From NCBI GenBank assembly GCA_963920665.1, contig OY987266.1, positions 25,842,248-25,906,247 of the forward strand: 64,000 bases of DNA, given 5' to 3'. A program made the translations under genes and the position numbers. Below are positions 24,679 through 36,054 of this stretch, in pieces. This stretch comes from Straminergon stramineum (Eukaryota; Streptophyta; Bryopsida; Hypnales; Calliergonaceae). The first letter of the stretch is position 1; every line of letters begins with the position of its first letter. Under the pieces are notes generated by a model. The model did not search any database. It was given only the letters and a program-made list of their open reading frames with translations, and had not been told where the DNA came from.

Positions 24679-26680
24679 AGGTTGAAAATACTATGTTTCA
24701 GGGTTGAATGGATGAGAGTCATGAGTCCTATCACCAACTTAAGGTGGTATGTTTGGTAAGAAATGATCTGATTTTCGAACCAATTCGTTTATTCTTCATT
24801 TCTACAATGTTCTAGAAAGTCATCCATGTTAGCGTTGGGGCCAGGATGCATGTGTCTTAAGCCTGCAGGAAGGAGGGGTAACATTGAGGTTGATATCCAA
24901 AATTATCAAATTCTTGAATAGGTTCGTTCTTTGTACCCATAGATTCTCTACTAGACATTCATCAATTGCTTTCTAGCTGCTCTTGCATTCTAGGTTAACC
25001 CCTGAAGGTAGAGAGTGTCCTCCACAAGTGACGATTTGAGAAAAATCATCATAAAGTACTATTTGGAAGAATGTTTTGGAATTGTTATATGAGTAGAAGT
25101 TTTAGATTTTGAGTTTTAGATTCCATCTTTACATTCAGATTGACTACTGTTGTCACCCATATTTTTTCACAAATTTTGTAAAGGAAATTTTCAGAATTCC
25201 TGTTAAGTTTGATTACAAGGAAATTATTATAATGTGAGTAAACTTTGTTAGAAATGGATTTTTAAGTGACGTTCTCTTGATATAGTGATGTTTTGGAATT
25301 TTTGTATTTTTTAAATCCATGACCTCTTTTTTTCAAATATAATTTTGAACTAGAGTCAATGAAATTTTTGTTTGGTCTACCACTTACTTGCATGTACTCG
25401 CACATTTGTAATTTTAGAAAATATGTACTTTCGTAACACCAAATCCAACCTTTAGACGGGATCGACAACAACTTGATAAAACGTAACATGAAAAAAAACG
25501 TAAGTTCTGATGTGTTCATTGCTTAGAAACTGGATGTCGGAGTGTTGACCTCATTAAGGATTAAGTAATGTTACCTATATTTGTCCAGATATGCACTCCG
25601 TATTTGATTATGCTTCCTATCATCAACCCTGGAACAACCAGACTCATCGGAGAAGCGGGATGAGGCCTAAAAAGTAGATAAACTTCCAGGAACGAAATAG
25701 GGCACTAGCCTGTTCCTGTGCTTGCTTGAAGGAACCGTAGGATCTACAGAATGAGCAATGATATTGCTGGGGTGCCGGCAAAGTCTGATTCCGGGAAATG
25801 GTAATTCATGTGAAGTTCAACAGTTTTGACCGCCAGAAATGACCTTCACGGGCAGGTCCAGACTTCTCCACAAATCACGTCAAATACAAACGGGAAGAAG
25901 CTCGAAAAATTACGAGAAAGTTGGCAATATCTAGAACATGACGAGAAGAAGGAAAGTAACCATGAATTTTTCTGATAGCATACTGCAAGGTAATTGAGAA
26001 TGCGGAGCTTGCAAGTCCGATGTCTTTGAGGAGAAAGAGAGGAAGTTGCATTTGCAGTGAGCAGACCGCCTACAGTATACAGTGCCTAGTGACGAATATG
26101 TGAGCACATCGGCAGCCTGCCCACATTGACCGTTGTAAGGGATTAAGCCACAAAAAGTATAAGAATATGCATTCAGAGGCGGCGACTTTCAATTCGGTTG
26201 CCGATGTACCCGATCGCTGCAATAAGCACTGCCAAAATAAAGTTTAGGTTCTAAGAGAATCCAGCAGTTTCTAATGAAGCATGAAGCGTTCTGATCCGGT
26301 GATTTCTCTTCTGGCGCCATCTAAGGGGTAGACTACCCAACCGCCATTTCAGTTACTCAATTGCAATAAGACGATTTCATTCCTCGGCAGGTTTTCATTA
26401 TTATTCACAATCTTCTAGACAATGCTCTGGATTCTCTTCTCCCGTTTGTATTTTACCAGCTTTCCTAATTTTTTCACCAAACCGAAGGCACAAAGCAATG
26501 TTCGAAGCGTTAAGTACAGGCGTGAAAATCGTCATTTCAGCTCTTCCATCCGCTTGCTTGGGCACACCCAAATTTTCCCCAAAACTAAACATGCTTCATG
26601 AAAACCTTTCTTCTCTTCCAATTCCTCTTACTAAAGCACTCACAATCATCACTAACCAATGCAGAACTTAGGCCTGAACT
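24679..26680. other. spacer after TNL-A, includes dispersed repeat
   Basis: No gene. About 24,960-25,440 aligns with 34,490-34,960 (shared phrases such as TTGAGAAAAATCAT and TTTTGAACTAGAGTCAATG) and partly with 42,460-42,600, so it is an old dispersed repeat. 25,550-26,650 is somewhat GC-richer but has no recognisable exon. Confidence 0.5.
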
Positions 26681-29600
26681 TATATCTAAGTTTGCATTTT
26701 AATACAAGTCAAGGTATTATAGAATCAATAACCATAGTGAAACACATTTTTGATATCAAAAGAATATTCATAGTTGGACAAGAAATTTGTATTACTAAAA
26801 GGCAATGAAGTATACATGCAATAGTTCTCAAAGTTCTATTACAATTCTAGAACTGCCATAACTAACGAAGAAAAGATAGTTTCTTTTAATAATTGGAATA
26901 TTTATATGTACAAATAGCGTTATATGAAAATAATTGATTTCAAAATTTTTAGATAAATGTAGAATTTAGTGATGTTTAAAGTAACAATAAACTTTTGGCA
27001 TGAATACAAAATTTACAGAATTCTTTTGTAAAAAGAATGAAAATGTCTTTGAGAATGAAATGGTGCAAATTTCATAAATTTTTTAATTATAAAACAAAAT
27101 ATTATTGACTAAAATTTGACATCAAATATATATGTAATTTAATATACAAAAAATACAAAAAATATGAAATTTTTAAAAGTCTTTTATTAATATTTAATGA
27201 TTTTTAGGGAGATTTCTTAAATAAATAATAAATTTTATATTATCCAAATCCTATTTGGAGTTATCTTTTATTTTGTTCTAATTTATTCAAAAAATTAATT
27301 CTAAAAGATTTTCATTCCCCAAGTTAAGAAAATTTGTAAATTTTTGGTCGTAGTTGTTTATTCACTTTATTGTTTATTTCAATTTGATTAATATTTTAAA
27401 AATAAATTTAAATTTAAAGGTTTGAGAATAAATTTTAATCCGAGTATGATACTTAGACAACTACATGTCCTAATTTCGAAGTTAAAAGTTTAATCCTTCA
27501 ATCATGGAATGGCCAAAGTTTGAAGTTGATGATATATTTTGGGATTCAATGTAAGTATTATGGATAATATTACACTTAAATTGATTGAATGTGAAAGTTC
27601 ACATATTCAAATTGCTTGTAATTATCTAAAATTTATTGAGATTGTAACATTAGAACATCAATATTATAGAAGAACTTGGAATCAATGGAATCAATAAAGT
27701 CATTTAATGTTTTAACCCCTAAAGGACCATTGTCCCCTCGGGGGACAAAATGGATTTCGGGCAGGTTCCTATGACCTCAATTTTTAGTCAAATTTTTTGA
27801 AACTTTCTCATAAGATAGAAAAACTGATTAGCTTCATAGGAATATAATTTTTATTTCAATCGGTGCCCAGGAGCAAAAGTTATGCCATCTTAAACATAAT
27901 TTTCATGTCACCGGGCAGAAAAATAAATCCACAAAAAATTAAATTTTTAAAATTTTTTTTTCTTCTAGATTATATTTTTGTCTACATGTGAAGCTTTGAT
28001 TCATTCCATTTGGATTAGTAATGTGAAAGTTATGAACAATATTGTTTTTTGGGCAATATGAGCATCTTCTTGAAAAAATAACTTATAGGATTCATTTTTG
28101 AATGCAATTTTCACAATTTTTCAAAAAAATTGTTTGACAAAGTTAAGTTTGTTTGCTAGAACAATCTCACTATTAGGATTATTGAGTTTCAATCCCATCT
28201 TAGAGCTATTAACGATTTAGTTTTTCATTTAATCTTGGACCTACTTCTACTTAACAATTTTTTAGAGAATGAAAATCAAGAGTTTTTCTTTCGAAATTTT
28301 TTTCCTAGAATATCAACTCAATTCTTCAACACAAAATATTTTAAATTCACAGTCCATAATGCAAAAAATTTCAACAAAAGGTGGTCAAAGTCATCTGAAA
28401 TTGCAGGCCAGTGTTCAAAAAAACTTCTTTTTTGAACTTTGAATGCTAATATCTCTCAATCTGTGCGGTCAAAATTCATGAAATTTTTACCACATGTTCT
28501 GAGACAAGTAAAGTACAAGATCCAATGGTTAGATTTTCTTAAAGTATTTTTTTTGGATTTTATGGGTGAACGCAGCAGAAATGGCAGTTTTGAGTGGTTT
28601 TTGACAGAAAAATGGCCTTGGTCCTTTAGGGGTTAATATCCAATCAACTATTGTTTGGTCAAAACTTATTTGACTTTGGATAGTGCTTTTGGGTGGATTT
28701 TTTTTCAATTATTTTCAATGCAAACTAGATCATGTTTTATTTCTATTTCTATAATCAAAACTAAGATGGCTAAAGTAAAAAATTTAAATATTCTCAAAGT
28801 ATATTCTCAATCAATAATATCTCAAAGTGGTTAGTATTTTGGAAGTCTTGTGAAGTTTAACAATGAGAACAATAATATTTAAAATATTTAAAATAATATT
28901 TAAAATAATATTTAAATAATAATAGCAATCTGATGTGGTCGTATTAATGCCACATCGGATCTCAGAATTTTTTAATTTTTAATTTATTTTAAAATTAATG
29001 TTTTTAATTATTTGTTTAATATTTTTTAATTCTTGAATTGAACTGTCCCGCGTGAATGAGGCTCTGCAGTTTGCTGGCCGGGGAATTTTTTTTTTTTTTC
29101 GAATTTTTTTTTTCGGCCACAGTTCCCTGACGTTCCCTTCTGTCCTGGACTCACAGCTCCTTATAGGGTTCATATTTTTTCTAATGCCAAGCTCGAAACC
29201 AACAAGGGCTAGTCAAAATTTAAAACTATTCAAAAAAATTCAAAAAAATTAGTTAAATTTTTTTTTATTAACTAATGTGGCCGTCACTTGACTATGTCAA
29301 TGAGCTGCTGTGGCCGAGTTCCCACAATCCGAGAACTTGTGGGAACTCGTGGGCTTCTACAGTAACTCATTCTCTTCTAATGATTGTCACCTTCGATAGA
29401 AACTTCAAGAAAGTCATAGATTTTATATTTTATAATACATTTGTGTTTCGTCCAAACTCCTTAGGCCTTTAGAGGTTAAAATCCCTAATGAACAAGAGGT
29501 GTTTTTCAGAAGAAATTGTCAAAAACTGTCATTTTTTGGTACATTCGTGTAGATTGAAAATGAACACCATTTTTGCAATTTCAATCACTCAAAAGTAATC

Positions 29601-30380
29601 TAATTCATATTGCCAATGTATGAAAACAATTCATTACATATAACACTAGGGATTGCAAGATTATAATACTGAAACTAACTAACTAAATCAATTGCCACAT
29701 AAAGTTAACAAACTTTGAACCCTCTTAGAATGAAAATTTTCTCTCTAATCAAAATTGAGCCTCTATACAATTGAGTACTAAATTTTATTAGGTAAATAAA
29801 TGCAAAAAGCCCAAAAGCAAAGAAAGGAGAGACCTATTCTATATCACTCTCCAATTTGAAGAGGCCAAGTGCATTGGCAATACTTTAATTTGAGATTTTT
29901 TGTACATTGAAGGAATTTTTAAAAACTCCATATTCTGAAGACAAAGAATCAAACTTTTAGAATATGAGGAATTCTTTCAAACTCTGACGATATGAAATAC
30001 AAGTTTATTGACTATAGTTAGAAGATTTTTTTTTCTAACCCTACCCAATGGGGTTAGCAAAGTTTGACTTCTCTTGTACTGAGATTTTTGCACTAAACAT
30101 AGTTTTATTTCTGAAAATTACATACTAAATTATATTAGTTAGCATATATTACTTGTGAAATTTCCAAAAGTATAGTACCTGACAAAATTCTTCCAATGCT
30201 GTGAAAATGTTTTTTCTACCTTATTGACTACAAATACCACATGACAAATGCAAATCGCCATGTGGCACTTAACATAAACTTCTAATCTTATGTTAAAAAG
30301 CCAAAACCCCAGGCCTATAACATGCATAACTATCTGTGCATGATAATAGTAAAATCAAAGCCAGATTTGTTAATTCGTTG
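26681..30380. repeat. dispersed AT-rich repeat R1, interrupted
   Basis: 26,681-27,460 and 29,541-30,380 align in order with 43,920-45,065 and 45,066-45,930 (copy R2). The start phrase TTGCATTTTAATACAA is shared, and so is GTGTAGATTGAAAAT across the interruption. R1 carries about 2 kb of extra DNA between the two halves, which contains the TTAA element at 27,716-28,632. No shared open frame was seen, so the family is non-coding or fully decayed. Confidence 0.6.
27716..28632. mobile_element. TTAA-flanked element with CCCCTAAAGGACCA inverted repeats
   Basis: A 917-bp element bounded by TTAA (27,712-27,715 and 28,633-28,636). Both ends read inward CCCCTAAAGGACCA, a perfect 14-bp terminal inverted repeat. 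Just inside the left end is a subterminal palindrome (27,727-27,753, GTCCCC/GGGGAC core). Flanks outside TTAA are unrelated, so the border is exact. TTAA target sites with CCY-type ends are the signature of piggyBac, and Kolobok also uses TTAA. No transposase is encoded. A diverged relative lies at 48,665-49,714. Confidence 0.75.
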
Positions 30381-31416
30381 GAACAATTCCGTTAGAGCAC
30401 TAAGTTATTCCGAAAATGAATGTCTACAAACATTGCAAGATTGTGCTTCCAGATTCTCGCAAAATGCTCCAGCCATGGCCAACGCTGTCTTCGATTGACG
30501 AGGAATTCAACCGAAGACGTGATACTGCGTCATGGTGCAAAACCGGTGGTCAATCAAAAACCAGGCTTCAGGGATCCACATGTGGGACTGATCAAACTGT
30601 AAGTTACCAGAGAAGAGAAACCCTCGGCCCGAACTTCGTTCGCTTGAGCATGGAAGGGTTTGGACTTTACTGCAGTTCGATGCTCCTTTCAGAGATGATG
30701 AACTGCCGAGTGGTGTCACGAAGGAGGCTCAAGTAGCTTTTCCTTACTGTAGTTGCTTTGGTACCGTAATGGTTTTGGGAATTTTGCCTTTCGGACGACG
30801 ACGACGACCTACTGTAGTTGGATTCCCACTTGACATGACTTTATCGTCGGGTGAAGGCAGTGGTTGGATTGGGGAGCGTGTCGACCGAGCATGGCGGACA
30901 TAAAGTTCATTTTAGCCTGAACGGCGGTATCAAGGCTCTAATCCTCCGCTTTTAGGATCTGCAACCCTAATTTCCTCCAGAGTGTCACACGAGGAGGGCC
31001 CCAGAGATTCATGTTCTTCTGTTCGCCCTTCGAGTCCATGATAACTTATTGGCATGCTTCATGAAGGAGTGATTTCAGTTCACACTCCTCCGAAATCCGT
31101 GCTGTTGCACTTTACTTTCTTTAGCAGCTTGAGGGCTGTGAGCTTGGCATCTTTGCCTGCCAGACCCAATGGGGGAGGGGCTTGGAAGTCGATGAAGTCT
31201 TCCGTCTAACACGGAAGCTTGCCATTTAGAAAACGCTGAAACTGAGCTAAGTTAATGTGTCCCTCGGACCAGCAGACGAAGATTCTGACATTGCGACGAA
31301 GCCAATGCGCTTGCAATCAGCGACGAGCAACTTAGTGCAATAAAATCTGCTTTCCTCTTGTGATTGAATTCTGTTCCATCATATTATCATTTGCTTGAAT
31401 TACGGAACAAATTGTC

Positions 31417-34050
31417 ATGCTGCCTCCGCGCGGGCATAGTAATTTCGTTACTGGGACTCCTCGCATTTCTCATTTAATCACGTTTAGTAATCCTGCGTTG
31501 ACGCCGCGGCTGTGTAATGGCGGTCACACATCCGCAAACGGTTGACAAGCGACGCCCATTGCCTCTCTGCAAGAGCAAGAATCCGGAGAATCGGCGCGCC
31601 CCTTGATGAAAATGTGCGGGATCACGAGTGCAGCAGATGCAGCCGCAGCTGCTATCGCGGGGGCGGATTACGTCGGCATGATCGTGTGGCCGAAGTCCAA
31701 GAGGTCTGTGAGTGTAAGTTTGGCAAGGGAGATCGCGTCTGCGGCGAGAGAAAACGGTGCAGAGCCGGTCGGTGTGTTTGTGGACGAGAGTGCGGTGGAG
31801 ATCGAGAGAGTCTGTAGTTATGCCAATCTCGCCATCGTCCAGGTTGGCTCCTGAACTTTTCCGAAAAATCCTTTGGAATCCCAAGAGTGGGAGAATCATT
31901 ATGCTTCGAGTCTTGTCGACGAATTTGCAAATTGAGAAATGAATGCCTTCATGTGAAGTCTGCCAGGGTTAGGGATTTTGAATCGGCAATGCTGGACTGA
32001 AGAAGTTTAAATTAGGGGGGGTCCCTGTCGTGATTGAATTTCAGAGAATAATCCTAGTAATCACAAAATCGTGTGAATCATTTTGCTTCTAGTCTTATTT
32101 CGGAAATTTTCCACTTTTACTTAACCCCTATAAAACCATAAGGCTACTAGGTGGCTTTTGCAACACGGGCTTTTGTATACCAGTCCACAAGGGGTTAATT
32201 GTGCAGGTGTTCAGGGTTTCTGAATCGCCCTTTCTTGAATGAGGAAGTTTAATTTAGAGGATCGTATCGCAGTGGAATTTCAGAAAATAATCCTGTCAAT
32301 CACGAAGGTGGGAGAATCATACTTCAATTCTGTACTCGATGAATCACTCTTCTAATTTTCAAATGGAGAGAAACCTTTTCCTCCATCTGAATTGTGCAAA
32401 GTTTAGGGATTAGGGGTTTTGGATCCTCAATCTAAGTTGGACTTGAGGGTGTCAGGGTGCAAACAGAGAGGCGGTTCTCAAACGCGATTTGATTCCTCTA
32501 AGCTGGGGGTAATATGTCGAGGATGAGATTCTGAGGATCTGAATTGCGTGGGGCAGATTAGAAAGAAATTTGTGAAATCTTGCATTCGAGGTTGAGTTCT
32601 GTGACACCCTTGTAGGACACAATTGAGTTTGCGATCAGTCATGCAATCGAATTGTTTGTTTCCGAATCTCGCTCCGTGCATTCTGAACTCCAGGATCTTG
32701 TCTCCATGCACTAGCTTCCTCGTAGAGATTTCAAATCGGGTCACACCCAATGGTATTCTTCTTTCCACAGAGTTGTAGGCCCCTTGTAGAGTTTTGGAAC
32801 CTGATTCTGAAGCTGCCTGCTTCTGTTCGCCAGCTCTGATACCCCTCATGAATAGTTTTTCTTACATGAGTTTATTCGAGTTTATGCTGTGAGTTGATTT
32901 GCGATAGGTTTTGCACTAGGGGATTCTGAGGTCTTGCAGCTCTTGATAGTGGTGGTGGGTTTGCAGTTGCACGGCGATGGCGCAAGAGCTTCTCTTCTAC
33001 AAGGTTTACCCGCGTCCTTGAAGGTGATCTATGTATTGCACGCCAACCAAAATGGAGTCATTCAAACTTCCTTCCCCCAAAGTGAGAGTGTCCCTCTCGT
33101 TGACTGGGTGCTGGTTGATGGTTTACAAGGGGGGCAGGTATGCACGACTGACTGGTTTCTAAATTTTACTTTTTGTCGTCTTGGAAGTGCGTCCTTGTGT
33201 GGTGCCAATGTAAGATGCTGAGGTTAACCGTCGCTTAATGGTGATTTGGATACGTACAATCAAAATCAAATGAAGAGTTATTTTTCTTTTTAGACATATT
33301 AGGAGAGCAAATTTTAATAAAGAAATACATATATTTTGGAGTTTCTCTTGTAGTTTCTGTGAATTTTCGAAGTCAGAATTTTGTACCTGAATTCTCAATC
33401 TTGTCATTCTTGGGCCTTCACCACCAAGTAGCACCCGTTTGCTAACTAGGGTTTTAAGTTGCATGAGGTTTTGTAGTTGGAAGTCAGGCAACTTATTGTG
33501 TGACCACATTTGCAAGCTAACTAATGGGGAGTTAGGCTTTCCAGTTAGCTAACTGCTACCACTTGGTTTGTGTGGGCGAATTTAGCACTTCAAACCGTTG
33601 GTTTAGGCATTGGGAGTTGACTTGACCGAAATTGGGGAGTTCATTGGTGGAGAGTAGTCACTGCAAACCCTAATTCAGATATTAGAGATATGAGATATGA
33701 GATTCAGAGCCAGGTTATTGAGATCTGGGAAGCTGATTTTGGAGAACAAGACTAGGTGATTATTCTGACTGGTGCTTTCCACAGAATGCTTTCCACAAAC
33801 TCGCAGTGGGGAGCAGTTTGATTGGAGAAATTTTGACGTTCCCAGTATGAATAGCAGGAAAGGCTGCCTTGTGACAGGGGGACTTACTCCAAGTAATGTT
33901 TCTACTGCTGTCTCTTTTAACTCCTAATGCAGTGGATGTTTCTAGTGGTATTGCGGGGTCTGATGGAATATGTAAAGACCCTGCTCGGATTGAAGCCTTT
34001 GTTAAGGCAGTGCAGAATTCGAGCTTGCTTGTAGAAGACAATTTGTCCAG
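31417..34050 (+). pseudogene. PAI: phosphoribosylanthranilate isomerase, copy B (multiple lesions)
   Basis: Paralogue of copy A, exons 31417-31842, 32967-33137 and 33807-34050. The core of exon 1 (KMCGITSAAD, AGADYVGMIVWPKSKRSVSV, VGVFVDESAVEI) lacks copy A's five-base insertion and is intact. The transit-peptide part has a TGA at 31543-31545 (codon 43). An ATG at 31606, or one at 31612, directly before the core could start a protein without transit peptide. Exon 2 (LHGDGARASLLQGLPASLK) has one extra G in the G-run before the donor (171 nt against 170 in A), shifting the frame into exon 3, and exon 3 has a net 2-bp deletion after GGLTPSNVSTAV. The C-terminal phosphate-binding segment is therefore lost in frame. 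It is clearly a pseudogene, more decayed than copy A. Confidence 0.8.
32125..32194. mobile_element. 70-bp TTAA-flanked mini-element with paralogous empty site
   Basis: In the first PAI-B intron, TTAA (32,121-32,124), then CCCCTATAAAACC ... CCACAAGGGG, then TTAA (32,195-32,198). PAI-A has none of it: the same intron position reads TTTTACTGAATTGTGCAGG near 9,243-9,260, a single TGAA in place of the two TTAA copies. This fixes both borders and the 4-bp duplication. The ends share the CCCC start of the other TTAA elements in the window. Confidence 0.75.
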
Positions 34051-35329
34051 GTGAGTAGCTTCGATGGTATTTAGTGACGAATAGGTGATATGGCACTAGC
34101 TTCTGAAGTCATGCCATTGGGAGAAATTTATTTAGTTCATAGAGCCAGGACTCGAAGTGGATGATTTAGCTGGATACTGTTTAGTTTCCTTCAAATACTG
34201 TTCTAAGCGATGACAAATTCAGGTCATCGCAATGTAACGGCAGAGATATGGTGTTAATGCGATTGAAGGAGAGTTCCACAATAAGGACCGAAGAAAAACG
34301 TACTATTGTCAAATTGGATGATCTTCCTTTGAGTCCGGGTTGATCAAGTGTCTGTCCCTCCGAAACGTTTGGTCTATGCCATAGAACATGGGTGATTCGA
34401 ATTCTCTAGTGATACTTCTAGAAGAATATTCAACCATATTATCTCTGTATTTATTCTTTTCTACTGTAGTTTCTACTGAAGTTTATAAATCTTAACCACT
34501 AAGCGTACATAGTCTTCTGCAGAATTGAGGAGTTGAGAAAAATCATTATAAATCACTACTTGGAAGAATATTTTGGAATCGGTTTCGAAATTAAAGTTGT
34601 AGGCTGAGAGTTTTAGATTCCAACCATACGGTTAGATTCACCAATGCTATGAACAAGAAATTTTGACAAATTTTGAAAAGAAAATTCGAAATTTCTTCAA
34701 AATTCAATTGCAAGCAAAATGTCATCATCTTTTGAGTAAAATTTGTTGGAATGGATTTGAAACGAGGTTTTCTTGACATGGTAATTTTTTGAAATATTTT
34801 TGTTCTTAAAATGTATTACCTCATTTTTACAAATCCAGTTTTGAACTAGAGTCAATGCAATTTTGGCTTGGTCAATGACTTGACATACTTGTACATTTGT
34901 AATTTTAGAAAAACATGTACTCTAGTAACACCAAATCCAGCCATTAGATAGGAGAACAACTTGATGGAGTATCTCTATAAATTAGGATGACTTTCATCCA
35001 AGCAATAATAAGGATGAAACTTGAGTTTCAATCTACAGTATTTGTTGACTACAAAATGGGCGTCGTCTCCCTTAGACTTTAACCTTGAAGCGCTCCTACG
35101 CCTAAGGACCAGAGGCAGAACCCCAGCGAAACTTTTTACATTTTCAGAAAACTAACAGACAAACCGCAGCGATGCACGACCCAAGCAGGACCAATGACCA
35201 GAGTCGCAGTGCGACGAGTTCACTAACTTCCAACGCATCTCGAAGTGAGAGCGAACACCAAAAAAAACTGACTGTAACCAGGTACTGTCGAAACGGCGAA
35301 GGAAAACGTCAACTTTGTCCGGGTATAGT

Positions 35330-35458
35330 TTACACAGCTTGGAGGTGCCAGTCATTGAGCCAGGCTACCCGGGCGTGGTCGATGAAGGCCTCCCAGAGCA
35401 TGTCCTCGCTTCCATGGACTTTCATTATCATATTGTAAATTAATCGAATGTACCGCTG
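35330..35458 (-). CDS. orphan terminal-exon-like fragment, family unknown
   Basis: On the minus strand a 43-codon frame ends in TAA (35,330-35,332) and is preceded exactly by an acceptor-like tcctcacag. It reads QRYIRLIYNMIMKVHGSEDM then LWEAFIDHARVAWLNDWHLQ. The composition (Trp-rich, no low complexity) looks like real protein, but I do not recognise the family and found no matching upstream exon. It is absent from unit A. It may be a captured exon. Confidence 0.3.
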   Translation of the reverse strand, partial: QRYIRLIYNMIMKVHGSEDMLWEAFIDHARVAWLNDWHLQAV

Positions 35459-35628
35459 CTGTGAGGAAAGAGTCTTCACTGTTCATGTACAGTACTTCAG
35501 GTAGGAGGAAGGAAGCACTGAGCGGTCAACAGCATTATGTAATCTACTCCTGATGAGGGTTAACTTGTGAAGGTCTAATGAAGCCGCGAGCAGTCCAGTG
35601 TTATTGCCAGTCTAGTCTGTACTAACTC

Positions 35629-35805
35629 CACTAGAGCGAACCCCGTCGTTTTTCATTCAGTAGATCCGGAGCTGTGTCGCTTCTTACTGAAAATGATCTA
35701 TTGTTAGTATCCAAGTCGGCCCCGCGATTTGTTCCCTCGTGACTTTTTTTCACTCACCCCACGTTTTGTCGCTAGGAATGAAAAGCGACGGGTTTCGCAG
35801 TTGTG
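35629..35805. mobile_element. CACTA-type MITE with paralogous empty site
   Basis: A 177-bp insert with ends CACTAGAGCGAACCCCGTCG and, reversed, CACAACTGCGAAACCCGTCG; ~30-bp inverted repeats with a few mismatches. Flanking 3-bp copies are CTC (35,626-35,628) and GTC (35,806-35,808). Unit A has a single GTC at 19,044-19,046 between the same flanks (TGTACTAA ... GGACTAGCGAAG), so the left copy probably mutated. CAC ends plus a 3-bp duplication fit the CACTA superfamily. Confidence 0.7.
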
Positions 35806-36054
35806 GTCGGACTAGCGAAGTACGTTATAGAGGAGCTTGAGCCGGTTTCGTCTACTATCTATTGATCTCCTCTTCTTGAGTTGTGTGTATAGTCTGCTCA
35901 TTCCCTGTCTTGAGGTTGAGTAACCTTGTGCTCTCTTGTCCTTATTGCTGGCATCTGCTTGCGTAGAACTTAGCACGTACAAGGCGGAGAGAGGTTTTTA
36001 GAGTTTTGATCAGATCTACTTGCAGATGGCAGTGATGAACTTGGAGGATTTAAA

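Larger units (their letters stand above)
34051..36054. other. spacer of unit B between PAI-B and TNL-B
   Basis: Collinear with unit A up to 34,480 and again from about 35,545. Between them lies a dispersed repeat (34,490-34,960), a GC-richer block with one exon-like frame on the minus strand (35,330-35,458), and the CACTA-type MITE at 35,629-35,805. No intact gene. Confidence 0.5.

Noticed and set aside
24995..25010. TTAACCCCTGAAGG as another TTAA-element end
   Set aside because: No matching right end was found, and the surrounding DNA aligns through this point with 34,490 onward, so it is part of an older repeat.
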